A stretch of 64,000 nt of DNA from Alteribacillus bidgolensis (GTDB lineage Bacteria > Bacillota > Bacilli > Bacillales > Marinococcaceae): contig NZ_KZ614149.1 in the NCBI RefSeq assembly GCF_002886255.1, positions 3,469,272 to 3,533,271 on the forward strand. The letters are read 5' to 3'. The translations under genes and the position numbers were made by a program. How positions within the stretch are numbered: position 1 is the stretch's first letter; every line of letters begins with the position of its first letter. The notes under the pieces were generated by a model that was given only the letters and a program-made list of their open reading frames with translations, was not told the DNA's origin and ran no database searches. This document shows, piece by piece, positions 1 to 8,249 of this stretch.

Positions 1-119
1 AATACATAAGGAAAGTTTGCTAACTTTATACATGTCTTCCTAAGCCATGGAAAATGTGAGAAGATGAAAGAATTCACGTGAAATATTTAAATAGTATTTG
101 TTTGAAGAAAGGAAACAAA

Positions 120-1751
120 ATGAAAGATTTTAGTACATATATTAAAGAGTCTCACTTGAATTGCAGGAATCTCTTTAACATGAACCCAGAAGAAACTCCA
201 TCTTTAAAGACTTTTTTAACGAAGGAAGAGCTCTTATCGAGGCAGCAACTGTATTCTAAAGTTCTTAAGGAAGCTAAGCATTTTATGAGAAAGCTTATCC
301 AAAATGTAAATGGGGTTCCTATATTAGTGGTTACCACGGATGATGAAGGGTATTTATTGGATATTTATGGTGATCAAACGATAAAAGGAATGGTAGATAA
401 ATTAGGTATTACTGTCGGTGCAAGTTTTAATGAGAAAGATGCAGGTACAAATGCAGTATCACTGGCCTTAAAACATGGTGAACCGGTAGAAGTGATAGGA
501 GATGATCATTTTCATTACTGCTTATCAGAAACAGCTTGCTATTCCGCTCCATTTTCTTATGCTGAGGATGGGATGCTTGCAGGTACCATTTCTATTATGT
601 CGACAATCGAGCATGCAAGTCCATTTCACCTTGGAATGCTTATATCTGTCGTAGATACCATTGAAAGAGAAATTCAATTACAGCAAAAAAATCACAAGCT
701 TGATTTATTAAATCAGTTTATCATTAGTTCTACTCCTTTAGGGGTAGTCATGACGGAGAAAGATGGCAGCTTTTTAGAATTTAATGCAGGAGCAGAAGAA
801 ATCACAGGAGTTCATAAAGATCAAATATTAGCAGGAGAGACAGAGCGGATTAAAGAAGTTTTTGAATATATCACCTACGTGCTTGAATCAGGCAGCAAAG
901 TGGAAAATGTAGAGATCACTTTTCCTGTAAACCAATCAAACCGACAAAAGTTATGTCTTCTAGATGTTTTCCCACTTTATGACGAAGACCAAATGATAGG
1001 TACGTTTGCTCAGTTTCGAGATTTAACATCGTATCACGAATTGCAGCAGCAAGTGATTCAATCAGAAAAATTATCAGCTATAGGGAAATTAGGTACGGGA
1101 TTAGCTCATGAAATAAGAAATCCGCTCACTTCTATTATCGGTCTTACACAGCTTCTTAAAGAAAATAACAATCAAAATAAATATCTCGAAGTTATCACAG
1201 CCGAATTAGAAAGAATGAAAAGCTTAGTGAACCAATTTGTTTCATTAGGAAAACCTGTCAAAGTAAATCGGGAAAATTGTGATGTGTGTGAACTGGTTCA
1301 TAACACCGTTGAATTGATGACAAGCGATGCACGTCTTCATAACTGTAAAATTTATTTTGAATCTTGTGTTTCTTATTGCAACCTAAAAATAGATGAATCC
1401 CAAATGAAGCAAGTACTTATTAATTTTATTAAAAATGCCTTTGAAGCAATGCCGGATGGCGGGAGAATAGACATTAAACTGTATTCTAACCCTGAACAAA
1501 ATAAATTTCATATCGATATCTCGGATGAAGGAGAAGGGATGACGCAAGAGGAAATTGAACACATAGGAACACCATTTTTTACTACAAAACAAAGTGGACT
1601 TGGTATGGGGCTGCCAGTCTGTTTTGATATTATCAAATCCCACCAAGGTAAAATTGAAATAGATTCTAAAAAAGGTTACGGAACCACTATTCAAGTGATT
1701 CTTCCCATTAACCATTTAAAAGAGATAGATGTATTGGAGAAAAGTTTCTAG
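120..1751 (+). CDS. GAF-PAS sensor histidine kinase, orphan
   Basis: Predicted cytoplasmic sensor kinase of 543 residues; no transmembrane segment is visible. The N-terminal 190 residues resemble the GAF-like sensor of AcoR-type activators (GTNAVSLAL near 103, then a cysteine-containing ligand-pocket stretch). A PAS domain follows at about 205-320. The HisKA box GLAHEIRNPL gives phospho-acceptor His330, and the HATPase domain has its N box (NFIKNAFEA, near 434), DEGEGM and GLGMGL. I chose the ATG at 120 because AAGAAAGGA lies just upstream; an in-frame ATG at 78 lacks a good site. No response regulator is adjacent, so the partner is unknown. Ligand inference (small metabolite or redox) rests only on the GAF resemblance. 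Confidence 0.85.
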   Translation: MKDFSTYIKESHLNCRNLFNMNPEETPSLKTFLTKEELLSRQQLYSKVLKEAKHFMRKLIQNVNGVPILVVTTDDEGYLLDIYGDQTIKGMVDKLGITVGASFNEKDAGTNAVSLALKHGEPVEVIGDDHFHYCLSETACYSAPFSYAEDGMLAGTISIMSTIEHASPFHLGMLISVVDTIEREIQLQQKNHKLDLLNQFIISSTPLGVVMTEKDGSFLEFNAGAEEITGVHKDQILAGETERIKEVFEYITYVLESGSKVENVEITFPVNQSNRQKLCLLDVFPLYDEDQMIGTFAQFRDLTSYHELQQQVIQSEKLSAIGKLGTGLAHEIRNPLTSIIGLTQLLKENNNQNKYLEVITAELERMKSLVNQFVSLGKPVKVNRENCDVCELVHNTVELMTSDARLHNCKIYFESCVSYCNLKIDESQMKQVLINFIKNAFEAMPDGGRIDIKLYSNPEQNKFHIDISDEGEGMTQEEIEHIGTPFFTTKQSGLGMGLPVCFDIIKSHQGKIEIDSKKGYGTTIQVILPINHLKEIDVLEKSF

Positions 1752-1931
1752 TGTTTCAGGCAAGGAAAATATTTCAATATACTGGTAAGCACAATTAGGA
1801 AGAGTGGATTCGTTGCAGCAAGTAATTCGTTTTGCTTTGTTTGCGTATACTGCAACGATATCCTTCACTCCTCCTCTCTTAGTCAATATAAAACTAACTA
1901 ACGTTGCGTTTTAGTGTTGTTATGAAGGAGG

Positions 1932-2300
1932 TTATGACGGATACGGGTTGTACATGTCCGGTAACACGACGCGGTTCATATACTTGTGAAAGCCCCATTC
2001 CCCGGATGCTATTATGACAGCAGAAATGAACGCTAATCCAAAAGGCACGCCGGCTCCAAATACAGGAATGGCTGCCAGCCAAACCATTAACAGAACAACT
2101 CCAAAATCGCTCAGTGTAGCAATGGTATTGTTGGTCATTTTTAAAATGAAAAGATCACCTGCTATATAAGACACTGCAATGACTAATAAAGATAGAATGA
2201 TAGTGTTCCAAATAGAGTAAGTGCTGATTCCGCTGAATATGATTAGAAGAACAACGGCAACCATAGGAATTTTTATGCCTAGTGCTTACACGTGTATCAT
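1932..2300 (-). pseudogene. DUF2512 membrane protein with stop at codon 5
   Basis: A YndM-like DUF2512 integral membrane protein with about four hydrophobic segments and a short C-terminal tail. The natural start is the ATG at 2300, preceded by AGGAGGTGG with ideal spacing. Translation from it gives MIHV and then TAA (2286-2288), after which the same frame continues ALGIK and the rest of the family sequence, including MVAVVLLII. One substitution in a sense codon therefore appears to have created a nonsense codon immediately after initiation. Re-initiation at the internal ATG at 2264 would give 110 residues without a ribosome site. The function of the family is unknown; members are small Bacillus membrane proteins. 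Confidence 0.7.
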
Positions 2301-2399
2301 CTCATTCCACCTCCTAATGAAAAAATTTACCTTTTCTTATTCTTTTCAAACCTTTGATTTCTTCCGATAAAACAAGAGCGGCGTGAAAGGGGAAGATGA

Positions 2400-2594
2400 A
2401 TGAGCGGCGTTTATTACAGTATTATATCTTTGTTGTTAGGCCTGTCACTAACCGTTATAGCAGGTGTATTCCTTTACGCCGTTCGTGTAGAAGTTCCAGA
2501 GGGAGAATGGAGGAAACTATACAACGCCATTAGCATATTTATTGTGTTATTAATATTATTCATAACCATGTTTTATCTTTTTTCTAGTTCCTAA
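2400..2594 (+). CDS. Small two-TM membrane protein
   Basis: A 64-residue protein with two hydrophobic helices (about 6-27 and 42-61) separated by a short charged loop (VEVPEGEWRK). The start at 2400 is preceded by AAAGGGGAAG with about seven bases of spacing; an overlapping ATG at 2396 is in another frame and opens no useful reading frame. I recognise no family. It stands alone between the decayed DUF2512 gene and an operator-like palindrome at 2620, and no terminator is obvious. The hydrophobic pattern and ribosome site support a real gene; the function is unknown. Confidence 0.6.
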   Translation: MSGVYYSIISLLLGLSLTVIAGVFLYAVRVEVPEGEWRKLYNAISIFIVLLILFITMFYLFSSS

Positions 2595-2619
2595 ATATCC
2601 CACAATGTGCTCTTTTCAT

Positions 2620-2639
2620 TTAATCAAACGTTTGATTAA
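2620..2639. promoter_or_regulatory. 20-bp perfect palindrome, operator-like
   Basis: TTAATCAAACGTTTGATTAA is a perfect inverted repeat of the type bound by TetR-family repressors. The same 20 bases recur at 30290-30309 as the core of a longer palindrome. Here it follows the two-TM gene and lies about 365 bases before the amidohydrolase start. No TetR gene is in the window, so the binder would act in trans. Confidence 0.5.
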
Positions 2640-2822
2640 CGACCGGATGTTAATGGCCTTGCCAGATATGGACACAGGCTGCAACTCTCTGCGCCGCCAA
2701 AAAAATGTTAGAATATATATAACGAACATTCTGATAATTAATCTAGGTCTCTTGTATAATAATAATTACAATGAGAAAAGTTAACATACCTGTTATATGA
2801 CTGATTGTTTCTTTTTATACTT

Positions 2823-2850
2823 GTACTTGCGGCAAACCAAGTTTTTCTAC
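2823..2850 (+). repeat. Partial copy of dispersed intergenic repeat (tail)
   Basis: This stretch keeps only the terminator-like tail of the repeat found in full at 30795 and 53705: GCGGCAAACCAAGTTTTTCTA against GGCGGTAAGCCAAGTTTTTCTA. It lies in the leader of the downstream amidohydrolase. Confidence 0.5.
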
Positions 2851-2890
2851 AAGAACGGCAGCTTTTATCTTTGCTAGGCGAAGATCGAAA

Positions 2891-2947
2891 GAACCGGAGA
2901 AGTGACAGTAGTCTGTCTATGGCTATGCATTTCTTCGGTTTTTTTTT
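2891..2947 (+). terminator. Leader terminator upstream of amidohydrolase
   Basis: GAACCGGAGAA pairs with TTCTTCGGTT (2931-2940), followed by a run of T. A second small hairpin, GACAG/CTGTC, sits inside the loop. It ends about 38 bases before the amidohydrolase start, so it would act on the leader RNA of that gene as an attenuator. I do not recognise a known riboswitch core in the leader. Confidence 0.6.
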
Positions 2948-2984
2948 AATATCAAAAAATGTTGAGAAAGGGAGAGGGAAAAAG

Positions 2985-4328
2985 ATGGACCGAATTCTTA
3001 TCCAAAATGCCGAAATAATAACGATGAATGAAGAATGTGACATCGTATATGGAGATTTACTTATAGAAGGAAATAAAATTTCAAAAATAGGAAAGAACTT
3101 ATCGGATCACTTTACTGCCGAAACAGAAATTATTCATGCAGATGGGAAAACCGTTTTGCCTGGATTTGTGCAAACCCACATTCATTTGTGTCAAACCTTA
3201 TTTCGAGGTCAGGCCGATGACATGGAACTGCTGGATTGGTTAAAAAAGAAACTGTGGCCGCTAGAAGCTGCTCATGATAAAGAATCTCTCTATTATTCAG
3301 CTATGCTGGGACTTGGAGAATTAATTCAAGGTGGAACGACAACGATTATGGATATGGAAACGGTAAATCATACAGATTCTGCCTTTGAAGCGATGGCTCA
3401 ATCGGGAATAAGGGCTTTATCAGGAAAAGTAATGATGGACCTCGGAGATGATCTTCCGCCTGCCCTATTAGAAAAAACAGAGGATTCGATCTCTCAAAGT
3501 GTCGACCTTTTGAAAAAATGGCATGGGCATGATAATGGCCGTATTCAATATGTGTTCTGTCCCCGTTTTGTCGTTTCATGTACAGAAGAATTGTTAAAGC
3601 AAGTCCGTGACTTATCACAGAAATATAATGTGTTCGTTCACACACATGCTTCAGAAAACCGTGAAGAGGTTAGGATTGTGGAAGAACGGCATGGAATGAG
3701 AAACGTCGAGTATTTGGACCATATCGGATTGGCTAATGAACGTTTGGTACTTGCACATTGTATTTGGCTGAATGAAAGAGAAAAACAAATAATAAATGAC
3801 CGTAAAGTGAAGATGACCCATTGTCCTGGCTCTAACTTAAAGCTGGCCTCTGGAATTGCAGACGTCTATGAATTATCGCAAAACGGTTCATCTATTAGTC
3901 TGGGGGCAGACGGTGCGCCTTGCAACAATAACTTAAACATGTTTAATGAAATGCGCCTTGCTGCATTACTCCCTAAACCGTATCACGGCTCCACTTCTAT
4001 GCCAGCTGGGGAAGTCTTAAAAATGGCTACAATCGGAGGGGCAAAAGCAGTAGGTTTAGAAGAAGAAATCGGCAGTATTGAAGAAGGGAAGAAAGCTGAT
4101 CTATTTCTACTTAATTTAAGAGATTTTCATAGTTTTCCATCAGAAACGGTAGACCCGATTTCAAGAGTTGTATACTCTGCTTCTTCTCACGATGTGGAAA
4201 CCACAATCATTGATGGCCGCGTGGTGATGAAAGATAGACAATTAAAAACGATTAATAAAGAAAACACGCTGCTGCAATCAAATGTATCCATTAAACGATT
4301 GGTTTCACAGCTTTCTAGAACTGTTTAA
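2985..4328 (+). CDS. ATZ/TRZ-family amidohydrolase (aminohydrolase)
   Basis: Metal-dependent deaminase of the amidohydrolase superfamily, 447 residues, in the group that holds MTA/SAH deaminase, 5'-deoxyadenosine deaminase and chlorohydrolases. Visible metal ligands are HIH in the first strand (QTHIHLCQ), His in HTHASEN, His in LAHCIWL, and Asp in LGADGAPCNNN. The C-terminal composite-sandwich domain ends with the usual IEEGKKADL and IDGRVVM segments. The start at 2985 is set by GGGAGAGGGAAAA; the frame is open further upstream but there runs through the leader terminator. Substrate is probably an aminopurine nucleoside or related heterocycle, which cannot be fixed from sequence. It is transcribed alone, behind an attenuator-like leader. 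Confidence 0.85.
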   Translation: MDRILIQNAEIITMNEECDIVYGDLLIEGNKISKIGKNLSDHFTAETEIIHADGKTVLPGFVQTHIHLCQTLFRGQADDMELLDWLKKKLWPLEAAHDKESLYYSAMLGLGELIQGGTTTIMDMETVNHTDSAFEAMAQSGIRALSGKVMMDLGDDLPPALLEKTEDSISQSVDLLKKWHGHDNGRIQYVFCPRFVVSCTEELLKQVRDLSQKYNVFVHTHASENREEVRIVEERHGMRNVEYLDHIGLANERLVLAHCIWLNEREKQIINDRKVKMTHCPGSNLKLASGIADVYELSQNGSSISLGADGAPCNNNLNMFNEMRLAALLPKPYHGSTSMPAGEVLKMATIGGAKAVGLEEEIGSIEEGKKADLFLLNLRDFHSFPSETVDPISRVVYSASSHDVETTIIDGRVVMKDRQLKTINKENTLLQSNVSIKRLVSQLSRTV

Positions 4329-4348
4329 AAAAGGTCATCCTTGAGTTA

Positions 4349-4442
4349 TTGGCGAGTAAAGTGTATTGTTGGCGAGTAAAAAGATGTTTTTGGATAGTAT
4401 TTGGCTAAGAACGGCGAGTAAATCATCAAATTTGGATAGTAT
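4349..4442. repeat. Degenerate short repeats in intergenic DNA
   Basis: GGCGAGTAAA occurs three times (4351, 4371, 4413) and TTGGATAGTATT twice (4390, 4432). They occupy the 354-base gap between the amidohydrolase and the CHR genes. The rest of the gap (4443-4682) is locally GC-richer, contains ACAGGACGTACTTCCACAGACGT-like short inverted motifs, and shows no convincing gene. Confidence 0.45.
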
Positions 4443-4682
4443 TGTAATTAATTGGAAATTACCCTGCGCCAGATGCACACGATAGTGAAGATCTTTTGCT
4501 GAAATCGCGATCGCTCTTTTCCGAGCGAAAAAGTCAGCTCTCTCCTGTACAAGCCGCGTTGTCACAGGACGTACTTCCACAGACGTAGTAACTTCTGCGT
4601 TGCGAACTCGTCGACAAAAACGGCACGCCCTGAGCGTCAACGTGTGCATATTTAGATTATATCAGGTCGCTTGCGCTTTTCT

Positions 4683-5213
4683 TTATGATAAAAAAATAAC
4701 TCCATAAACGAGAGCAAGCAATATGACAATAGCTGGGTGTATTTTACTTTTCTCGAATAATAGAAAGCTTCCTCCGCCTAATATGACAGTGTGGAAGACT
4801 CCCGCTTCTGCCAATCCATTGTTGAAAAATTGGTAGGCGAGTACACCGAGCAGAACGGCTATTGCCGGGCGAATGAAAATTGTCATTTGTTTTACTCGAG
4901 GGGAATCTTTAAATTTAATTAATATCCCTAAAAGCAGGATCATTGCAATCAAGGAAGGGGCTACGGTGGCAAATATTGCAATCGCAGCTCCCGGCAGACC
5001 TGCTGTTTCATATCCGATATAACCAGCCATTTTTGTGGCAATAGGTCCTGGTAATGTGTTGCCTAAAGCAAGAATTTCTCCAAATTGCTCGACACTCACC
5101 ATCTCATATCTATTTACTACCTCATGTTCAATTAACGGTATAGAAGCTGGCCCGCCGCCGTATCCGACGATACCAGGAATAAAAAATGCCATGAAAATTT
5201 CCCAATAAATCAT
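4683..5213 (-). CDS. Short-chain chromate-type (CHR) transporter, half 2
   Basis: A 176-residue membrane protein of the CHR family in its single-domain form, which works as a pair of homologous halves. The N-terminal signature FFIPGIVGYGGGPASIPLIEH and the conserved GNTLPGPIATKMAGYIGY are complete. About six hydrophobic segments are visible. GGAGGT precedes the ATG with nine bases of spacing. Its partner lies immediately upstream on the same strand, separated by 104 bases that hold a degenerate repeat. The family exports chromate, and possibly sulfate-like anions; the true substrate here is unknown. The protein looks intact. Confidence 0.85.
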   Translation of the reverse strand: MIYWEIFMAFFIPGIVGYGGGPASIPLIEHEVVNRYEMVSVEQFGEILALGNTLPGPIATKMAGYIGYETAGLPGAAIAIFATVAPSLIAMILLLGILIKFKDSPRVKQMTIFIRPAIAVLLGVLAYQFFNNGLAEAGVFHTVILGGGSFLLFEKSKIHPAIVILLALVYGVIFLS

Positions 5214-5235
5214 CTTGAAGGTACCTCCAATTTCT

Positions 5236-5322
5236 TTATCCTTTAAGAAAGTTAAACTTTGTTAAAGGGTCAAACTACGGTGCTTCCACCATTTGGACTC
5301 GGCGGTAATCCAAGCCTCTAAG
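5236..5322 (+). repeat. Degenerate copy of dispersed intergenic repeat
   Basis: It matches the full copies at 30795 and 53705 in order: CTTTAAGAAAGTTAAACTTTGTTAAAG, ACTACGGTGCTTCCACCATTTGGACTCGGCGG and a mutated tail. The terminator stem is weakened (CTCGG/CCAAG). It sits between the two CHR genes on the opposite strand to them. Confidence 0.6.
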
Positions 5323-5878
5323 AAGTAGTGTTAGGTTTCTTCCGGTAAGAAAACCCAATAATCAAAAGAATAACAATGAAAAATGCAGGGTGAATATTTA
5401 ACAATTCTAAAATGATAATACTGATTAAAGTGAGAATAATTACGAATAGCCAACTCGATCTCTGCTTTGTGCTTTTTAGGGTGTTATAGGTTAAAGTTAG
5501 TAACATAACACCTACCACAGGTGCTATAGCTTGAGTCATTCCTTCAATAAAGGGAGAGGAACGAAAGGTCATAAGAATGCCGACAAGGGTAATCATTAGT
5601 ATGACTGTCGGAATTACTGAGGCAACGATCGCATTAAAGACACCCATCATACCTCCGATCCGATATCCAATATATCCGGCCATTTTAGTGAAAATAGGCC
5701 CTGGAAGTGTGTTGCCGATTGCTAAAATGTCATAAAACTCTTCGTCTGTAATCCATTCAAAATTTTCTACAACTTCTTTGTGAACAAGAGGAATGGAAGC
5801 AGGGCCCCCGCCATAACCGAGCATGCCTGCTCGAAAAAATGCTATGAAAATATGTTTGTGTAAGGACCAATTCATCAT
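5318..5878 (-). CDS. Short-chain chromate-type (CHR) transporter, half 1
   Basis: A 186-residue single-domain CHR protein, paralogous to the gene downstream. It carries FFRAGMLGYGGGPASIPLVH near residue 14 and AIGNTLPGPIFTKMAGYIGYRIGG near 50, followed by several hydrophobic helices. The start is preceded by GGGAGGAGA. The pair most likely forms a heteromeric anion transporter in the cell membrane. The last bases overlap the edge of a degenerate repeat, so the C-terminal tail (YRKKPNTTS) may have been altered by it. Chromate resistance is known for the family but has not been shown for this gene. Confidence 0.85.
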   Translation of the reverse strand: MMNWSLHKHIFIAFFRAGMLGYGGGPASIPLVHKEVVENFEWITDEEFYDILAIGNTLPGPIFTKMAGYIGYRIGGMMGVFNAIVASVIPTVILMITLVGILMTFRSSPFIEGMTQAIAPVVGVMLLTLTYNTLKSTKQRSSWLFVIILTLISIIILELLNIHPAFFIVILLIIGFSYRKKPNTTS

Positions 5879-5939
5879 ATATCTCCTCCCATAAAATTTA
5901 AACTGCGTATGAAGCTCCTAAGAGAGAGTATCTTCATTT

Positions 5940-6335
5940 TGTGAGCTTTTGTAAATGATTGTAAACAAACTTTTCCTTCATGAATCGTGTTTATAATGCG
6001 GCAAGGGAAGGTATGATTTTCATATAAGCTCTGTTTATGTTTAGCGAACATGATTCTTTTCCGTTTAAGACACTGCCTTTTTTATAAGTGACAAGCCAAG
6101 TTTTTCTAACGTTTAGATGAAACTGTTTTGACGCGGTTGTACATTTTGCTGCATTGGTAAGTGGTATTCCATTGGATAATGCTAACTCCATTATAGCTAT
6201 TAATGTAAATTGTCCTCCATTTATGCCTACTCAGACACGAAACATATTACTAGTATACTTCAAATCGGGGGAGTATGGAGAAAGGTCAGACGAGATACTA
6301 TAAAGGTGGCAAGCCGAATATAAGCAGGGGCGACA
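5940..6335. other. Gene-poor remnant region with a partial repeat
   Basis: No intact gene. At 6080-6110 the tail of the dispersed repeat is present (ACAAGCCAAGTTTTTCTAAC). On the minus strand a short frame reading ELALSNGIPLTNAAKC follows GGAGGAC near 6215 and runs into this repeat, so it may be a gene fragment interrupted by the repeat. I do not recognise it. Confidence 0.35.
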
Positions 6336-6503
6336 ATGATCAACACCGCTGCTGTTCAGGGATTAGATGTACGGCTGCCATTTGGAGGAGTAAAACAGTC
6401 AGGCATAGGCCGTGAATATGGTACAGCAGGGATGCTTGCCTATGTTTGGACCCATGTTATTAATGTCCCTAAAAATAGCGATTTACCATATATTCCAGAA
6501 TAA
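6336..6503 (+). pseudogene. C-terminal fragment of an aldehyde dehydrogenase
   Basis: The frame opened by ATG at 6336 reads 55 residues that match only the extreme C terminus of the NAD-dependent aldehyde dehydrogenase family: LPFGGVKQSGIGREYG, then YVWTHVINVPK and a stop. A complete enzyme has about 480 residues, so the catalytic and cofactor-binding parts are missing. No ribosome site precedes it. It is a deletion remnant just before the SpoIIAA-like gene. Confidence 0.75.
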
Positions 6504-6542
6504 CAAGATCAGCCTTTAACGTTAGATGAAGGAGGGATTCCA

Positions 6543-6900
6543 TTGTTAATAATTCATCCTAGCCCAGATGCTTCAACAGTTGCTAGTCGAATTTGAGGGA
6601 AAAACCACGCAAGAAGACGCCAGGGCACTAGATAATCATGTGGAAACTCATTTTAAAGATAACGAACCATTCAATGTTATTGCTGTCATGCATGATATAG
6701 ATGGTACAACCCTTAAGGGAGTCATAGAAGGTGTGAAATTTGATACAAAACGCTGGAATCAGCTTAATAAATTTGCTGTAGTGAGTGAAAAAAAGACAGT
6801 GGAAACATCAGCGGAATTAGGTGATTTATTGCCAGGCATTAAATCAAAGCACTTTAATAAAGATGAATTAGAAGAAGCTTGGAATTGGCTAAAAAAGTAA
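6543..6900 (+). pseudogene. SpoIIAA-like (STAS/SEC14-type) protein, frameshifted N terminus
   Basis: The body (VEFEGKTTQEDARALDNHV through EEAWNWLKK) belongs to the SpoIIAA-like family of small cytoplasmic STAS-fold proteins. GGAGGG at 6531 serves a TTG at 6543, which reads LIIHPSPDASTVAS, fitting the family N terminus, but then hits TGA. The family sequence resumes in the next frame at VEFEGK. One extra base in the stretch AGTCGAATTT explains this. An ATG at 6568 in the second frame has no ribosome site. It is therefore either a recent pseudogene, a sequencing error or an inefficiently started short form. Confidence 0.65.
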
Positions 6901-6918
6901 TTATGCAACAAAAAGTGC

Positions 6919-6966
6919 TGGGCAGTCCAAAAGGTTATTTCTTCCCTTATGGACTGCCGTTCTTTA
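6919..6966. terminator. Bidirectional terminator
   Basis: GGCAGTCC (6921-6928) pairs with GGACTGCC (6951-6958). GTTCTTT follows on the plus strand, and on the minus strand the hairpin is followed by CAGCACTTTTTG. It separates two convergent genes. Confidence 0.6.
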
Positions 6967-7704
6967 TTGTTGGCTATTATCAGCATATACTGCCATTGCA
7001 TCCCGCATAAATAAGGCCAGACCTTCCCCGAATTGATCAATATTTTTTGTGAATCGTTTGTCATCCACGTACAACTGGCCTAAGCCTTTGAAAGCTTCAA
7101 GCGAGTAATCTCCAATAGTATTCAACCATTCAAACCACTTATGAATAGCAGATTGAGCTTCTTGTGAAGAGGGAGACTGATGGCGCAGGTCTGCTAAATT
7201 TCTATAAATGAAACTCATTTCTTCTTCCAGATTTTTTTGTTCCTCTTTAGACATGTTTCTTATTTTGTTATTAGAATGATCAACTGCTCTATCTCCCCAG
7301 CGTTCCCGAGCTTCTTGCTCATACGGATTGTGACTGAAATTAAATCCTTCGAACTTTTCTTTATTAGACATTCTAATTTCTCCTTTTGAATGTTGGATCA
7401 TTTTCTCTATCAATTCAAGCATTTTACTTATTCTGCAGCTTTTTTCTAATAGTGTTTTTCGGTGCAGTTCCAGCGCTTCTTGACGATCAAAATCAGGACT
7501 GTGTATAATTTCTTTTATTTTTTTCAAAGGAAAACCAAGTTCTTTATAAAACAAGATTTGCTGCAGTACTTCCAGATCATCCTCAAAATACAGGCGGTGG
7601 CCCGAAGCATTTGTTTTTTCTGGTTTAAACAATCCGATTTCATCGTAATGATGAAGGGTTCTTACGCTGATACCTACTAGGTCTGCAAGTTCTTTTATCT
7701 TCAT
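6964..7704 (-). CDS. MerR-family regulator with TipAS domain
   Basis: A 246-residue transcription activator of the TipA/Mta type. The N-terminal MerR winged helix is clear (MKIKELADLVGISVRTLHHYDEIGLFKP, then ASGHRLYFEDDL), followed by a dimerisation coil to about residue 110. The C-terminal 130 residues form a TipAS-like drug-sensing domain (FEGFNFSHNPYEQEARERWG, later HKWFEWL and FGEGLALFMRDAM). Proteins of this class bind hydrophobic or thiopeptide drugs and twist promoters with long spacers. Its own promoter, at 7734-7764, has exactly such a 19-base spacer, which suggests autoactivation. No efflux pump gene is next to it. Confidence 0.9.
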   Translation of the reverse strand: MKIKELADLVGISVRTLHHYDEIGLFKPEKTNASGHRLYFEDDLEVLQQILFYKELGFPLKKIKEIIHSPDFDRQEALELHRKTLLEKSCRISKMLELIEKMIQHSKGEIRMSNKEKFEGFNFSHNPYEQEARERWGDRAVDHSNNKIRNMSKEEQKNLEEEMSFIYRNLADLRHQSPSSQEAQSAIHKWFEWLNTIGDYSLEAFKGLGQLYVDDKRFTKNIDQFGEGLALFMRDAMAVYADNSQQ

Positions 7705-7733
7705 GGCGGTTGTTTATCCCTCCTTCCCCTTTA

Positions 7734-7764
7734 ACTATAAAGTGTCACGTAACGAGAGAGTCAA
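7734..7764 (-). promoter_or_regulatory. MerR-type promoter with 19-bp spacer
   Basis: Reading the minus strand: TTGACT (7759-7764), then 19 bases, then TATAGT (7734-7739). The spacer holds the dyad GTTACGTGAC. A 19-base spacer with a central dyad is the hallmark of MerR-activated promoters, and the promoter faces the TipA-like gene itself. Confidence 0.65.
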
Positions 7765-7838
7765 TAATTAAGAAAATAAAATTTTGAGTATGAAGGGGGG
7801 CACAAATGGAGTATTCAAGTTTTAAAGCAACATTGATA

Positions 7839-8249
7839 TTAAATATTTTCTAAATCTTGGTTCAATTTTTTGGCTATATTTTTAAAATAAAAATAAAAGC
7901 TCAACCAAATAATTGCATAGGTGGTTAGAAACATTCCAGAGAAGAAGAGTATGCTCTTAAGGTGTAATGGAATCCATCCTATCCAAAAAGATAAACTGAA
8001 ATAAAGAATGGTAACCGTCATGAAATGCAGCGCTGTCTGCTGCGAAAGGCGAAGGTTTTTCAATTCAAAATAAAGTGGGGAGACGGTAAAAAACCAGCCG
8101 CAGAAAATAGAACCAAGGGAATTTTTAAGAAATGTCTCTCCATCTAATAATTCTTGTCCTCCAAAGTATACGGCGCAATTAGTTATCGCCACTGCAAGGA
8201 ATGCGCCGAAAAAAATACCAATCATGCTTCTAAACAAAAAGGTTTTCAT
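7839..8249 (-). CDS. DUF3021 membrane protein
   Basis: A 136-residue protein with four transmembrane helices in the DUF3021 pattern: an N-terminal helix with GIFFGAFLAVAI, a second with GWFFTVSPLYFE, two further hydrophobic segments and a charged C-terminal tail (KKLNQDLENI). It overlaps the upstream LytTR gene by four bases, so the two are translationally coupled. LytTR-DUF3021 pairs are common in Firmicutes, where the membrane protein probably modulates the regulator; the signal is unknown. The gene looks complete. Confidence 0.8.
   Translation of the reverse strand: MKTFLFRSMIGIFFGAFLAVAITNCAVYFGGQELLDGETFLKNSLGSIFCGWFFTVSPLYFELKNLRLSQQTALHFMTVTILYFSLSFWIGWIPLHLKSILFFSGMFLTTYAIIWLSFYFYFKNIAKKLNQDLENI

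Noticed and set aside
1936..2020. AAGGAGGTTATG opening a short plus-strand frame (MTDTGCTCPVTRRG)
   Set aside because: It is the complement of the DUF2512 C terminus, the spacing from ribosome site to ATG is only about two bases, and the peptide matches nothing.
2805..2984. N-terminal extension of the amidohydrolase frame
   Set aside because: It crosses the leader terminator and repeat tail; the family N terminus and a good ribosome site begin at 2985.
4335..4649. 104-codon minus-strand frame
   Set aside because: It runs through the interleaved short repeats, has no ribosome site and reads as Arg/Val-rich noise typical of repeat DNA.
5991..6191. 66-codon minus-strand frame as a real gene
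   Set aside because: Its second half is simply the reverse complement of the partial repeat tail; only the first 30 codons could be a gene fragment, which I could not identify.
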